From NCBI RefSeq assembly GCF_005844085.1, contig NZ_VCDI01000011.1, forward strand, positions 1-64,000: a DNA stretch of 64,000 nt. Reading direction: 5' to 3'. Below, piece after piece: positions 53,933-62,684 of the stretch. The DNA is from Lichenicoccus roseus. GTDB taxonomy: Bacteria; Pseudomonadota; Alphaproteobacteria; Acetobacterales; Acetobacteraceae. Below the pieces are notes generated by a model. That model was not told the origin of the DNA. It did no database searches and saw only the letters and a list, made by a program, of their open reading frames with translations. Position 1 is the stretch's first letter, and every line of letters begins with the position of its first letter. A program made the position numbers and the translations under genes.

Positions 53933-54448
53933 ATGGGCAAGGTTCCTTGCGCGGGTCGATCCAAGACGCGCCTCGGTGCCGTCATAGGGGCGGAGGCTGC
54001 GGCGGCTCTGAGCGGGGCCTTTTTGCTGGACACCACAACCAATGTTGCGTTGGCGGCGTCCTCGGCGCCGATCTCCGCCTGCGTCGCCTATGCGCCCGCC
54101 GGCGAGGAAATGGAGCTCAAGCCATACCTGGCAGCAGGCTCCGGGCTCCTGCTCGCCGATGGTGAAGGTGTCATGCCCGACGGCGTGGAGGGTTTCGGCC
54201 GATCCCTGTTCGGTGCAGTACGCGACCTGCTGGACGCCGGCTACGTGTCCGCCTGCGTCCTGAATTCCGACGGCCCGACCCTCCCCACCGCATTTCTCAT
54301 CCGTGCGGCTGCCCTGCCGGCAGAGCCTGGCGATCGCGTTGTGCTTGGGCCTGCCGAGGACGGCGGCTACTACATCCTCGGCGTCAAGCAGCCTCATGCA
54401 GCATTGTTCCGCGACATCGCCTGGAGCGCCGCGGACGCTGGTCCTTGA
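53933..54448 (+). pseudogene. TIGR04282/DUF2064-type glycosyltransferase, C-terminus shifted
   Basis: The N-terminal GKVPCAGRSKTRLGAVIGAE matches the nucleotide-binding start of the family (usually APVPGRVKTRL). LNSDGPTLPTAFLIRAA has the Ser-Asp-x-Pro motif, and LGPAEDGGYYILGVK is the hallmark. The frame ends early at AWSAADAGP. A one-base shift restores APRTLVLDYAKM, which looks like the expected next helix, so it is probably frameshifted. The N-terminus may also lack a few residues. Role in an arsenosugar-like pathway in relatives; unproven here. Confidence 0.6.
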
Positions 54449-54709
54449 TTATGCTAAAATGAAACGATCACCGGTCCATTCAGCTTCCCGCTGCGCCTGC
54501 GCCTGCGCATGTCCACCAAGCTCGGCTACAAAACCCGAAATGGATCACGGCAATGGAGGTGACGAATACCTACCCGGGCGGCCACTGGGAAAAGCAGGGC
54601 TTCCCATGGTTTGCCGGCATATGGGCGGTCTTCGCATCGTCCGTGCCACACAGTGTCGAAGCGGCCGCTCGAACCACCACCTCGGCCTCGACTTTTCCTG
54701 GGAAAATTC

Positions 54710-55417
54710 ATGATCCGCTTCTACTTCCATCCCACACCGAACCCCGCCAAGGTCTCGCTCTTTCTGGAAGAGGCGGGTCTCTCGTTTGTGCCGATCCCCA
54801 TCGACACCAGCAAGGGCGAGCAGCACACCGCCGCGTTCCGCGCGGTCAACCCGAATGGCAAGGTTCCAGCGATCATCGACACCGAGGGACCGGATGACGA
54901 GGAGGTTCGCATCTTCGACTCGACTGCAATCCTGATCTACCTGGCAGAGAAGACCGGGCAGTTTCTGGGCACACCGAGGGACCGACCGGAGCTGCTCTCG
55001 TGGCTCCTGTTCATCGCCTCAGGCTTGGGGCCCTTCTCCGGGCAGGCGGTGCACTTCCAATATGCGGCCCCGAACGGCCTGGACTACGCCAGGAACCGCT
55101 ACCGCCGCGAGGCAGAGCGGCATTATCAGGTGCTGGAGAGCCAGCTTGCTGGGCGGACCTTCATCGCCGGCGAGCGCTACACGATTGCCGACATGTCGGC
55201 CTGGGGCTGGCTGGATCGTGCCTCCCGCGTCCGCAAAGGCGAAGCGGACCCACTCGCGGAATACCCTAACCTCAAGCGACTGTTCGAGACCGTCGACGCG
55301 CGTCCCGCCGCTGCGCGCGCCCGGCAAGTCGGACAGGAATTCGTCTTCAAGAAGGTCAACGACGAAGCGACCCGACGCGCATTGTTCCCGTCGAACTACG
55401 GGGAGGAAGGCGGTTAG
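54710..55417 (+). CDS. glutathione S-transferase (YfcG/Nu-class-like)
   Basis: The ATG at 54710 gives 235 residues. The N-terminal thioredoxin fold reads RFYFHPTPNPAKVSLFLEEA (Thr-Pro-Asn near the glutathione thiol) and GKVPAIIDTEG, then FDSTAILIYLAEKTGQFL. The helical domain includes FIASGLGPFSGQAVHFQYAA and the N-capping box YTIADMSAWGW. It resembles E. coli YfcG and YghU, disulfide reductases using two glutathiones. It stands alone; the frame upstream of the ATG has no ribosome site. Confidence 0.87.
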   Translation: MIRFYFHPTPNPAKVSLFLEEAGLSFVPIPIDTSKGEQHTAAFRAVNPNGKVPAIIDTEGPDDEEVRIFDSTAILIYLAEKTGQFLGTPRDRPELLSWLLFIASGLGPFSGQAVHFQYAAPNGLDYARNRYRREAERHYQVLESQLAGRTFIAGERYTIADMSAWGWLDRASRVRKGEADPLAEYPNLKRLFETVDARPAAARARQVGQEFVFKKVNDEATRRALFPSNYGEEGG

Positions 55418-55568
55418 CGCTCACCCGGCTGTAGAGCACACCATATTCCCGAGGCGCTGCGGCTCCGCGCGTTACGCGTCAGGTCCGGTTCTGTCTTACA
55501 CAGGCGCACCGTATCGTCGGTCCTTAAGCTGCAGGCCAGAGTGACCCGCAGAACATGAACAGCATGTT

Positions 55569-56114
55569 GTGGCGGAGGCTTTGGTGTCGGACCTGGAGTG
55601 GAGCAGCATGATGGTGGCCGCCCAGGCGGGCGACGCGTTGCAATACCGGGCGCTCCTCGCTGAGCTCGACAAGTGGCTCCGTGCGTACTACAGGCGGCGT
55701 CTGCCGCCGTCGATGATCGACGATGCCGTGCAGGACACACTGCTTGCAGTGCACGAGAAGCGTCACACCTACGACCCGGCCAGGGCCTTCGCACCCTGGC
55801 TGGCGGCAATCGCCCGCTACAAATGGATCGATCGACTGCGCGCGATGAAGAGGAGCCGGTCCGAGCCGCTGAACGACGACATCGCCGTCGAGGATCACGG
55901 TGAACGGGTAGCAGGCGGCCGATCGCTGGAGCGGCTGCTGGATGAGCTGAAGCCGGCGCAGGCCGAAGTGATCCGGCTGGTCAAATTGCAGGGCCTGAGT
56001 ATCGAGGAGGCGGCACTGCGAACCGGCCAGAGCAAACCTCTGGTAAAGGTGAACATCCACCGTGGTCTCAGCCGCTTGTCCGCTCTGGTCGGGAGCCGAG
56101 CCGATGTCGAATGA
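55569..56114 (+). CDS. ECF-type RNA polymerase sigma factor
   Basis: 181 residues starting at GTG. Region 2 reads DDAVQDTLLAVHEKRHTYDP then RAFAPWLAAIARYKWIDRLR (-10 recognition). Region 4 reads ELKPAQAEVIRLVKLQGLSI then EEAALRTGQSKPLVKVNIHR (-35 recognition). The next gene overlaps by 11 bases and encodes a DUF1109-type anti-sigma membrane protein, the ECF26-like/NrsF pairing. The secreted beta-propeller and DUF1223 genes behind it are plausible targets. Confidence 0.88.
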   Translation: MAEALVSDLEWSSMMVAAQAGDALQYRALLAELDKWLRAYYRRRLPPSMIDDAVQDTLLAVHEKRHTYDPARAFAPWLAAIARYKWIDRLRAMKRSRSEPLNDDIAVEDHGERVAGGRSLERLLDELKPAQAEVIRLVKLQGLSIEEAALRTGQSKPLVKVNIHRGLSRLSALVGSRADVE

Positions 56115-56745
56115 AGCGCTCATCGACCAGTTGTCGAAGAAGCTGCGTCCGGTACGGGCGCGCACGCGCGGCCTCAACGCCGCTGTTATCGGTGCAATCT
56201 GTGTGATCGAGCTTGTGCTTTTCCTGCTGCTTGGCGGCATGCGACCCGATATGCCGCACGCCATGGGCCAGCCTTCGTTCTGGTGGAAGCTTGCCGGCGC
56301 CGGGGCAATTGCCCTGGCGAGCGGTGCCGCGGCCATCATCTCGTTCGCGCCGCAGGACTCGCCCCGTCGTGGCCTCCAGCTCGTGATCGCGCTTCTGATG
56401 TTTGTGCTGGCGGCCGGATGGGTCATCGATGAACTGCGGTTCGGATGGGCTGTGCTGGCCGCCCGTTTGGACTGGCACCAGGGGATCCAGTGCGTCTACA
56501 AGATGGTCCTGCTGGCGATCCCACCCGTGCTGGGCCTCGGCGTAATCATGCGGGGTGGCGCCCCCACCGATCGCAACGGCAGCGCGTGGACCGTAGGAAT
56601 TGCTTCGGCCAGCTGGGGAGCATTCGTCTTCGTATTCGCCTGTCCCTCCGACGACCCGCTCTATATCGCCATATGGTACAGCGTCGGCTGCGGTCTGGTC
56701 ACCCTGGCGACGCGGCTGATATTGCCGCCGTTGACGCGATGGTAG
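56104..56745 (+). CDS. NrsF-like (DUF1109) anti-sigma factor
   Basis: The start overlaps the sigma gene by 11 bases. 213 residues with six membrane helices, the first at about residues 26-44 (AAVIGAICVIELVLFLLLGG). The fifth/sixth-helix region carries FACPSDDPLYIAIWYSVGCG, with the Cys and His/Trp signature typical of the NrsF/OsrA family. In relatives it holds the sigma factor at the membrane and releases it on metal or oxidant stress, with Cys involvement. Confidence 0.83.
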   Translation: MSNEALIDQLSKKLRPVRARTRGLNAAVIGAICVIELVLFLLLGGMRPDMPHAMGQPSFWWKLAGAGAIALASGAAAIISFAPQDSPRRGLQLVIALLMFVLAAGWVIDELRFGWAVLAARLDWHQGIQCVYKMVLLAIPPVLGLGVIMRGGAPTDRNGSAWTVGIASASWGAFVFVFACPSDDPLYIAIWYSVGCGLVTLATRLILPPLTRW

Positions 56746-56857
56746 CCTCACCATGACCTAACCACTTCGGTGGCGAAGCGAAGCAGGTTTCTTCGGCTAC
56801 GCTGTAACCGCCAAGAGCGACATCTCGAACACAGGGGAGTATCCAGGATGTAGCGAT

Positions 56858-58111
56858 ATGGAATATCCTCAGAAGTCGTTGTCGGTCCGCGCGCGGACGT
56901 TTGCCGTTTCGGCTTTGGCAAGCGGGCTGCTTACCGTGCCGGCATTGGCGGCAGGGACGGTAAATACACCAGCATACGACATCGCTGGGCGCCAGACGCT
57001 CTATGTCGAGTCGAACGCCACCGGTTCGGGCAAGAACGCGGTCTTTGCCTTCGGTCTTTCGTATGATGGCAGCCTGCAGCCGCTACCCGGCTCGCCGTTC
57101 CTCACCGGAGGTACGGGCTATTTCGATCCATCCTTCAAGCTTGGCCCATTCGACAACGACCAGCAGCTCACATTGAGCGGTGATGGGCGAACGCTCTATG
57201 CCGTCAACGGCGGGTCGAACACCATATCGGCGCTTCATATCGGCTTTGGAGGGCAGCTCGCCAATCTTCTTGGCTGGCCCATTGCCTCCGGCGGCAGTAC
57301 ACCCGTCTCCATCGGTCAGCAGGCAAACAGCCTGGTGGTCCTGAACAGCACCGAGGATCCTGCACAGGCTACGTCCACACCCGTTCCTAATATACAGAGT
57401 TTCGACCTGCTCCCCGGCGGCTTTCCGCTCCGCCGTCCGCGGCAGGAACTCTCTCTCCCGAGGGCGTCCAATCCGACTCAAGTCCTGACCACGGATACCG
57501 GCCGTTTCATCTTTGGCACTAACTTTCCCGCCGGCGGCGACGTCTCCGCATTCGCCCGCCAGGCGGACGGCACAATCACCCAGGCCGACACGGCTCTTCC
57601 ACCAACGTTCGACGGTGTACAGGCGCTTGCCCTGGGCCTGTGGGCACACCCGTCGCGGCCCTTCCTCTATGCCGGCCTGGTCAACGTGAACCGGGTCGCT
57701 ATCTATCGCTGGAATACGGAGGGACATTTGCAATATATTGGGGCGGTTGCGGACTCCGGCCAAGGGCCGTGCTGGCTGCGCACTACCCGTGACGGGCATT
57801 TCCTGCTGGCGGCGAATACGGCCGATCAATCAATTTCGGTGTTCGACCTGAGCAACCCGTCGAGCCCAACTGAAGTCACCCGCGCTGTTGGCGGCGGATT
57901 GGGAGGCTACTTCGAGTTCTCGCTGTCGCCGGACCAACGGCATGTCTACGTGCTGGAGCAGGAGAACAGCGTTGCCTCGGCGGGCAAGAGCAACAAGATC
58001 CACGTGTTCGACTTCGACCCATCTTCGGGACAGATCACCAGCGATCCGGGCAAGCTGGTCACCCTGCCGGTCGATGCGTCCACCCGCCCCATCGGCATGG
58101 CGGTCCGCTGA
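56858..58111 (+). CDS. secreted YncE/lactonase-type beta-propeller protein
   Basis: A Sec signal peptide spans about residues 1-32 (TFAVSALASGLLTVPALAA). The remaining ~385 residues show repeating blade motifs such as GRTLYAVNGGSNTISALHIG and RPFLYAGLVNVNRVAIYRWN. Further blades read GHFLLAANTADQSISVFDLS and QRHVYVLEQENSVASAGKSN, as in the 6-phosphogluconolactonase-like family. Enzymatic activity is unproven for this secreted type. It follows the sigma/anti-sigma pair by 112 bases and precedes the DUF1223 gene by 37. Confidence 0.8.
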   Translation: MEYPQKSLSVRARTFAVSALASGLLTVPALAAGTVNTPAYDIAGRQTLYVESNATGSGKNAVFAFGLSYDGSLQPLPGSPFLTGGTGYFDPSFKLGPFDNDQQLTLSGDGRTLYAVNGGSNTISALHIGFGGQLANLLGWPIASGGSTPVSIGQQANSLVVLNSTEDPAQATSTPVPNIQSFDLLPGGFPLRRPRQELSLPRASNPTQVLTTDTGRFIFGTNFPAGGDVSAFARQADGTITQADTALPPTFDGVQALALGLWAHPSRPFLYAGLVNVNRVAIYRWNTEGHLQYIGAVADSGQGPCWLRTTRDGHFLLAANTADQSISVFDLSNPSSPTEVTRAVGGGLGGYFEFSLSPDQRHVYVLEQENSVASAGKSNKIHVFDFDPSSGQITSDPGKLVTLPVDASTRPIGMAVR

Positions 58112-58148
58112 TGCTCATGCTTGTCGATGCATGCAACAGAACCGCGCG

Positions 58149-58859
58149 ATGATCGCCGCCACGAACTCCTGGCTGTCCGGATTGGTCCCCGTCCTGGCGT
58201 TGTTCGCTCTCGCCCCCGCCGCTCGTGCTGCGGACGCCGCGCATCCGACGGTGATCGAGTTGTTCCAGAGCCAGGGCTGCTCATCCTGCCCTCCGGCAAA
58301 TGCCAACGTGATGGCGTTGGCAAACCGCCCCGATCTGCTGACCCTGTCCTGGCAGGTGACATACTGGGACTCGCTGGGCTGGAAAGACACCTTTGCCCAG
58401 CCAGCTTTTACCCAGCGCCAGTATGACTACGCTCGAGTCTTCAACCGTGACAACGTGTTCACCCCTGAAGTCGTGGTGAACGGCCGCTCCGACGTGGTTG
58501 GCAATGACCGGGAGGAGCTCGCCGCCCTTGTGCGCAGCGCTGACCGTGGCACCGGTGGCCCGGCGATCTCGAGCACGGCGGGAAATCTGGAGATCTCAGG
58601 CGCCGCGCCGCCCACACCGTCCCATGTACTGCTGGTACGCTACGATCCGTCGATCCAGCAGATACCGATCCGTCGCGGCGAGAATGGCGGTCGGACACTG
58701 CCGCATCGCAACGTCGTCCGGCAGGTCGCTGATCTTGGCGCCTGGGCTGGCGGAACCGTCCACTACCGGCTGCCCACGGCGACCAACCTGCATCTGCGCT
58801 CGATCGTGCTGGTGCAGACCGCCGTCGCCGGTCCGATACTGGCTGCGGCGCGGGTCTGA
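58149..58859 (+). CDS. DUF1223 periplasmic thiol protein
   Basis: 236 residues; a signal peptide of about 30 residues (SGLVPVLALFALAPAARA then A) precedes the DUF1223 core. ELFQSQGCSSCPPANANV carries a CxxC typical of thioredoxin-like folds, and VNRDNVFTPEVVVNGRSDVV-like sequence (FNRDNVFTPEVVVNGRS) holds the cis-Pro-like region. It is probably a periplasmic oxidoreductase. The ATG at 58149 is used; one at 58131 is in frame. Linked to the sigma-controlled propeller gene. Confidence 0.82.
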   Translation: MIAATNSWLSGLVPVLALFALAPAARAADAAHPTVIELFQSQGCSSCPPANANVMALANRPDLLTLSWQVTYWDSLGWKDTFAQPAFTQRQYDYARVFNRDNVFTPEVVVNGRSDVVGNDREELAALVRSADRGTGGPAISSTAGNLEISGAAPPTPSHVLLVRYDPSIQQIPIRRGENGGRTLPHRNVVRQVADLGAWAGGTVHYRLPTATNLHLRSIVLVQTAVAGPILAAARV

Positions 58860-59189
58860 GGTGGTCGGTCTGGACGCCGATAACAGGTCCGGCAGAGTGC
58901 TCGCCATCCCTGACGAACATCCTTCAACTCCGGATTGATCCGGCTCAGACAAAGTAGGATCAAGATTGACCATTTTAGTCACAGGCAATCGGCACCATCG
59001 CCTCCGCCACGTTGCGTAGAAAATCGTCGTTCTCCGGCTTTGGCCAGCAGCTCGGCCAAAGGTAGTCTCTCCTCGGTTATCGGGTTCTCCGGTCAGGTTG
59101 CGGTGTCGCAACTCCACCTTAGCCAGCAGATCCGGTGACCACCTCCAGCTACACCCTCACGGGATCCCAATTTCCACCACCACCGCGAA
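58860..59189. other. no supported gene
   Basis: About 330 bases after DUF1223. No frame has natural composition on either strand. The 3' part leads into the relic at 59190. Confidence 0.4.
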
Positions 59190-59460
59190 CGCTACCGTAG
59201 CGGCGATCAGACGGTGCAGCCGCGCATTCCGGTTTGACCTGCACGCGCTGCAGCCGGTGCCCGCAGCGTCCTGGCGCCGGGATTGCGGAGCCGAGATTGC
59301 CGTGCCGATCGTTGCCCTGCTGCCCGTCTACGGCGCCGCCACAGTGCGCCAGGTGCTGGGCAAGCTGCGATACCCAGAAGCGCGGTCAACTGCGCTCAGG
59401 AGTGCCCCTACAGAGCCTGCCGAGCAACGCGCCGGGGTCGGCCGACATGATGGTGCTGGT
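59190..59460 (+). pseudogene. relic of the recombinase/ScpA-module unknown gene
   Basis: ATVAAIRRCSRAFRFDLHAL then QPVPAASW matches LAVAQVGRSRACLFDLYALQ then PVPGSIL of the intact protein at 41249-41872. Further on, PIVALLPVYGAATVRQVLGK parallels ALAWLWQHWGTTQALRHVVV. Both ends are missing and no adjacent recombinase or ScpA copy is seen here. With the 10.4 kb ScpA relic this gives a second decayed trace of the module. Confidence 0.55.
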
Positions 59461-59509
59461 TAGACCAGGAGCCTCTGCGTGATGCTGGAGCTGCGCAGCT
59501 TAGGAGCCG

Positions 59510-60412
59510 TCAGTGCTGCGAGGGCCTCACGAGCGCCGCGCGATGAGTGCTTACAGCGAGGAACTCCGCAAGCGACACAGCCGGATGGCCGGTCAGAGCC
59601 CGAACGGCATCGGTGACAGTGCCTTGCAGCCCCCGGCGTGTAGCGACGTCCATCGACACCAGGGCTGCGGCCATGGCCGGAGGAAGCCCGGCCTCAATCA
59701 TGCCCTGCCCCAGTTCATCATCCGAGACGTGTACGACCTCCACGGGGTGTTCAACTGCCCGAGCCAGAGCAGCGACTAGCTCATCGATTGTGTGGGAAGA
59801 CGGGCCGGTGACGTCATAGGCCCCCGGAATTCCGGAAGCCAGAACAGCCGCGGCGACACTGGCGGCATCTGCACGCGAGACATGCGACGACCGTCCGGAA
59901 CCAGCCGACGAGAAGACCCGCCCGGACGCCAGGGCTCGGGCCATGAAGAACGTGTTCTCCATATAGAAATTGTTGCGCAGGAAGGTGAAGGCGACGCCAC
60001 TTTCAGCGATTGCTCGCTCCGTTTCACGATGGTCCGGAGCGAAGGGCACAGGGGATTCCGGACCCGCATTCGGAAGCGACGTGTAGGCGATATGCTCGAC
60101 CCCGGCCCTTACGGCCGCGTTCACAGCAGCCAGGTGCTGCCGCAGCCGGAGGTCCGGCACCATGATTGCGTCAGTCGAGACGATCAAGGCACGGTGGATG
60201 CCATTGAACGCCACGGCGAGAGAGGAAAGATCGTCGAAATCGACCTTGCGGACCTCCACACCCCTGTCGGCAAGGGAGCCGAGCTTCGACGGGTCGCGTG
60301 ATCCGGCAACGATGTTCGATACGCCTGAAGTCAGAAGCCTCTCCACAGTGAGCCGACCAAGCTGACCTGCCGCACCAGTCACGAGCAGGGACGGAGCCGA
60401 AGCGTTTATCAT
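59510..60412 (-). CDS. NmrA/QOR2-type NAD(P)-binding protein
   Basis: 300 residues, atypical SDR: TGAAGQLGRLTVERLL (residues 12-27), then VRKVDFDDLSSLAVAF and IAYTSLPNAGPESPVPFAPD. It lacks the YxxxK of active SDRs in the usual place, as NmrA and QOR2-like proteins do. FTFLRNNFYMENTFF is family-typical. These act as NADPH-dependent quinone reductases or redox sensors. It diverges from an HxlR regulator; that pairing is common for quinone-response genes. Confidence 0.85.
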   Translation of the reverse strand: MINASAPSLLVTGAAGQLGRLTVERLLTSGVSNIVAGSRDPSKLGSLADRGVEVRKVDFDDLSSLAVAFNGIHRALIVSTDAIMVPDLRLRQHLAAVNAAVRAGVEHIAYTSLPNAGPESPVPFAPDHRETERAIAESGVAFTFLRNNFYMENTFFMARALASGRVFSSAGSGRSSHVSRADAASVAAAVLASGIPGAYDVTGPSSHTIDELVAALARAVEHPVEVVHVSDDELGQGMIEAGLPPAMAAALVSMDVATRRGLQGTVTDAVRALTGHPAVSLAEFLAVSTHRAALVRPSQH

Positions 60413-60432
60413 CAGAGGTCCTATGGGTTCAG

Positions 60433-60457
60433 TTTGAGACTGGTGCCATTTTGAGAC
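60433..60457. promoter_or_regulatory. direct repeat in the nmrA/hxlR divergent gap
   Basis: TTTGAGAC occurs at 60433-60440 and 60450-60457, 17 bases apart start to start, within the 105-base gap between the divergent genes. A possible HxlR binding region; inverted rather than direct repeats are more usual for that family. Confidence 0.4.
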
Positions 60458-60517
60458 CTACAACATGATGTGCAAGAAGGCAGGTTTTCCTGCCCGGTTA
60501 CCTGGAGGTTCCCTGCC

Positions 60518-60973
60518 GTGACACTTCGACCGACCATGCCGAGTGGGCCGTTCGATATCGCCCTAATTGCCAGTGGGGACCCGGCGGAATGCCCGGTTCG
60601 GGACGTTCTGGTGCATTTCGGAGGCAAGTGGAACACGTTGATCCTGCTCTGTCTGGGCTCCGCTCCCCACCGCTTCGGCGGTTTGCGCAGGAGGATTCCA
60701 CATATTTCCAAGCGTATGCTGACAACGACGTTACGAGATCTGGAGCGGGACGGCTTCGTCTCGCGGCATGCCTTTCCGACAAAGCTCCCGGGCGTCGAAT
60801 ATCGCATCACCGGCCTGGGCCATTCCTTCCTTGACCCCCTGTATGGCGTGCTTGTCTGGGCGGATGGTCATCACGCCGACATTCGCCGAGCGCGAGCAGG
60901 TTACGATGTGAAGGCTAATGGACAAGCTCGAGAACTCAGCGAACGTCAGCCTTCTACTCATCCGACCAGATAA
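60518..60973 (+). CDS. HxlR-family transcriptional regulator
   Basis: The GTG at 60518 has GGAGG about ten bases upstream and gives 151 residues. The winged HTH reads [40 protein letters not shown] and [20 protein letters not shown], with the wing ending VEYRITGLG. The conserved Cys near residue 24, before the HTH, is the redox-sensing position in several family members. Likely controls the divergent NmrA-like gene. A longer start at 60470 has no ribosome site. Confidence 0.86.
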   Translation: MTLRPTMPSGPFDIALIASGDPAECPVRDVLVHFGGKWNTLILLCLGSAPHRFGGLRRRIPHISKRMLTTTLRDLERDGFVSRHAFPTKLPGVEYRITGLGHSFLDPLYGVLVWADGHHADIRRARAGYDVKANGQARELSERQPSTHPTR

Positions 60974-61104
60974 CGGGAGCTGCCCGCCTTCCTTCATTAT
61001 TTGAACTGACTCTGTATCCCGCTAGAACAGCAGGAAGCTGGTAGCGCAGCGCTCACCAGACTGGCTACGTCCGCAAGATCACGGCGCCACACGGCGCCAT
61101 TGCC

Positions 61105-62232
61105 TCAAGGCAACGCTGAGAAGCCCGTGACGCTCATAAAGACGCCGACACCGATCACCAGAGTTGCCGAGCAATAGGGCAGCACCTCCATCCAGCGATC
61201 CGAGCGCGGCAGGTAGCGTACGGCGTGTCTCATGCCGAGAGAAGCGACAACACCCAGCATCACCAGGGTTGCTGCGAGGCCAAGGCTGAAGGCACTAACG
61301 AGGCCAATTCCGAGCGCCACATGCTTCAGCCGCAGGCACATCAGGAGCATGGTCAGGGCAGCCGGGCATGGCATCAGTCCGCTGCTCAAGCCGAACCAGG
61401 CGATCTGACCCGTCGTTACCGACCGACCGTGAAGATGCTGCCTGATCTGGGCGGCATGAGCCTGAGCATGCGCGTCATGATGGCCGTGGCGCACGTGCTC
61501 GTGGTGATGCCCATGCTCATGATGATGGTCGTGCTGATGGGCTGCCAGATGAGGGTGCGGTCCGAGGAACTGGAACGTGTGGTCGTGCCGCCGGCCGTCC
61601 TCCATAAGGGAGAAGGCAGCCGCGAAATCATGCGGTTCCGGGATCGTCTCGCTCGAAACCAAATAGCCGTCTCGGACGGTGAGGTGAAAGGCTTGCCTTG
61701 TTCCTGCTCTACAGACGGTCTGCAATGAGATCGAGCCGGCGTCCGGTGGAGCGACGGCCCCGAGTTCCAGATCATAGAAATGGATCCGAAACTCCGGTGG
61801 CGTCTGCTCCTCGTAGACACTCAGCTCCACGACGCGGTCGGTCGTCCGGAACGTCTTGCCGCCTCTGGGGCCAGTGCTTTCAGGCTGCAGATGCGCAGCC
61901 CTCCGCCCAAGTCGCCAGATCATGGTCGATCCGATAACGACGATGACTACGCCTGAGGTGAGCTGCAGCCAGGGTTCCACTTCATCTCCGATGAACTGGT
62001 TGCCAAGGTAGATCGCGAGCCCGGCCAGTATCCAGACCAACAGGGAATGAGAAACCGCAGCCGACAAGCCGAGCAGGGCCGCCTGCGGCACGCTGCCGCG
62101 CGTGGCTACGACAAATGACGCGATGAGCGTTTTGGCATGCCCCGGCTCCAGGGCATGCAACGCTCCGAGCAGCAGGCCGATGCCCATCAGCCAACCGAGC
62201 GAGGAGGTCTGGATCAGGTCGGCCGGGTTCAT
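61105..62232 (-). CDS. NicO/RcnA-family nickel/cobalt transporter
   Basis: The ATG at 62232 gives 375 residues. Membrane helices at the N-terminus include LGALHALEPGHAKTLIASFV with the His-x4-Asp-like HALEPGHAK metal motif. A His-rich cytosolic loop (HQHDHHHEHGHHHEHVRHGH, about residue 240) precedes LMPCPAALTMLLMCLRLKHV. The ATG overlaps the stop of the small secreted protein gene (ATGA). It is last in a nickel transport operon; import or efflux cannot be told from sequence, although RcnA relatives export. Confidence 0.85.
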   Translation of the reverse strand: MNPADLIQTSSLGWLMGIGLLLGALHALEPGHAKTLIASFVVATRGSVPQAALLGLSAAVSHSLLVWILAGLAIYLGNQFIGDEVEPWLQLTSGVVIVVIGSTMIWRLGRRAAHLQPESTGPRGGKTFRTTDRVVELSVYEEQTPPEFRIHFYDLELGAVAPPDAGSISLQTVCRAGTRQAFHLTVRDGYLVSSETIPEPHDFAAAFSLMEDGRRHDHTFQFLGPHPHLAAHQHDHHHEHGHHHEHVRHGHHDAHAQAHAAQIRQHLHGRSVTTGQIAWFGLSSGLMPCPAALTMLLMCLRLKHVALGIGLVSAFSLGLAATLVMLGVVASLGMRHAVRYLPRSDRWMEVLPYCSATLVIGVGVFMSVTGFSALP

Positions 62233-62675
62233 GTCGAGGTATTCCGTCTGAGGGGAAAGTATTGCCGGTATCGAACCAGCAGCGGGATGGCCAAGAGAGT
62301 GTTTAGCATCACGCTGATGGCGACGAACCAATCCGGAACGGTCTGGCCGGGAACCGCCACCAGGCCGCGCGTCACGTCGATGCGCGCCTGGCTGGCATGC
62401 CCGATCCTGTCCTCGACCTCGATACGCCAGCGCCCGTCTGTGGTCGCATGCAGTGGGACCTGACCGGTAGGATCAGTTTCTCCAGTGGCCACCGGAAACG
62501 GGCCGTTCCCAGGAGCGAAGACGCGATACTCCGCATCCCGCATGGCCGATCCATCCGCATAGCGGAAGACCACCTCGGCGGTTCCCGGCCCACGCAGTTC
62601 AACATTGACGCTATGCGCGTAAGCAACGGAGGGAAATACCAGCAGCAGGAGCGCGATGGCGGGTCTCTGCATCAT
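62229..62675 (-). CDS. small exported/membrane protein of the nickel operon
   Basis: 148 residues: signal peptide (PAIALLLLVFPSVAYA), a beta-rich middle (VNVELRGPGTAEVVFRYADG, GRWRIEVEDRIGHASQARID) and one C-terminal membrane helix (PDWFVAISVMLNTLLAIPLL). The His after the signal cleavage site could bind metal. Similar small proteins accompany NicO or Cbi/NikM-L modules as accessory subunits. It lies ten bases after hupE and overlaps nicO. Confidence 0.7.
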   Translation of the reverse strand: MMQRPAIALLLLVFPSVAYAHSVNVELRGPGTAEVVFRYADGSAMRDAEYRVFAPGNGPFPVATGETDPTGQVPLHATTDGRWRIEVEDRIGHASQARIDVTRGLVAVPGQTVPDWFVAISVMLNTLLAIPLLVRYRQYFPLRRNTST

Positions 62676-62684
62676 TTGCCTCGT

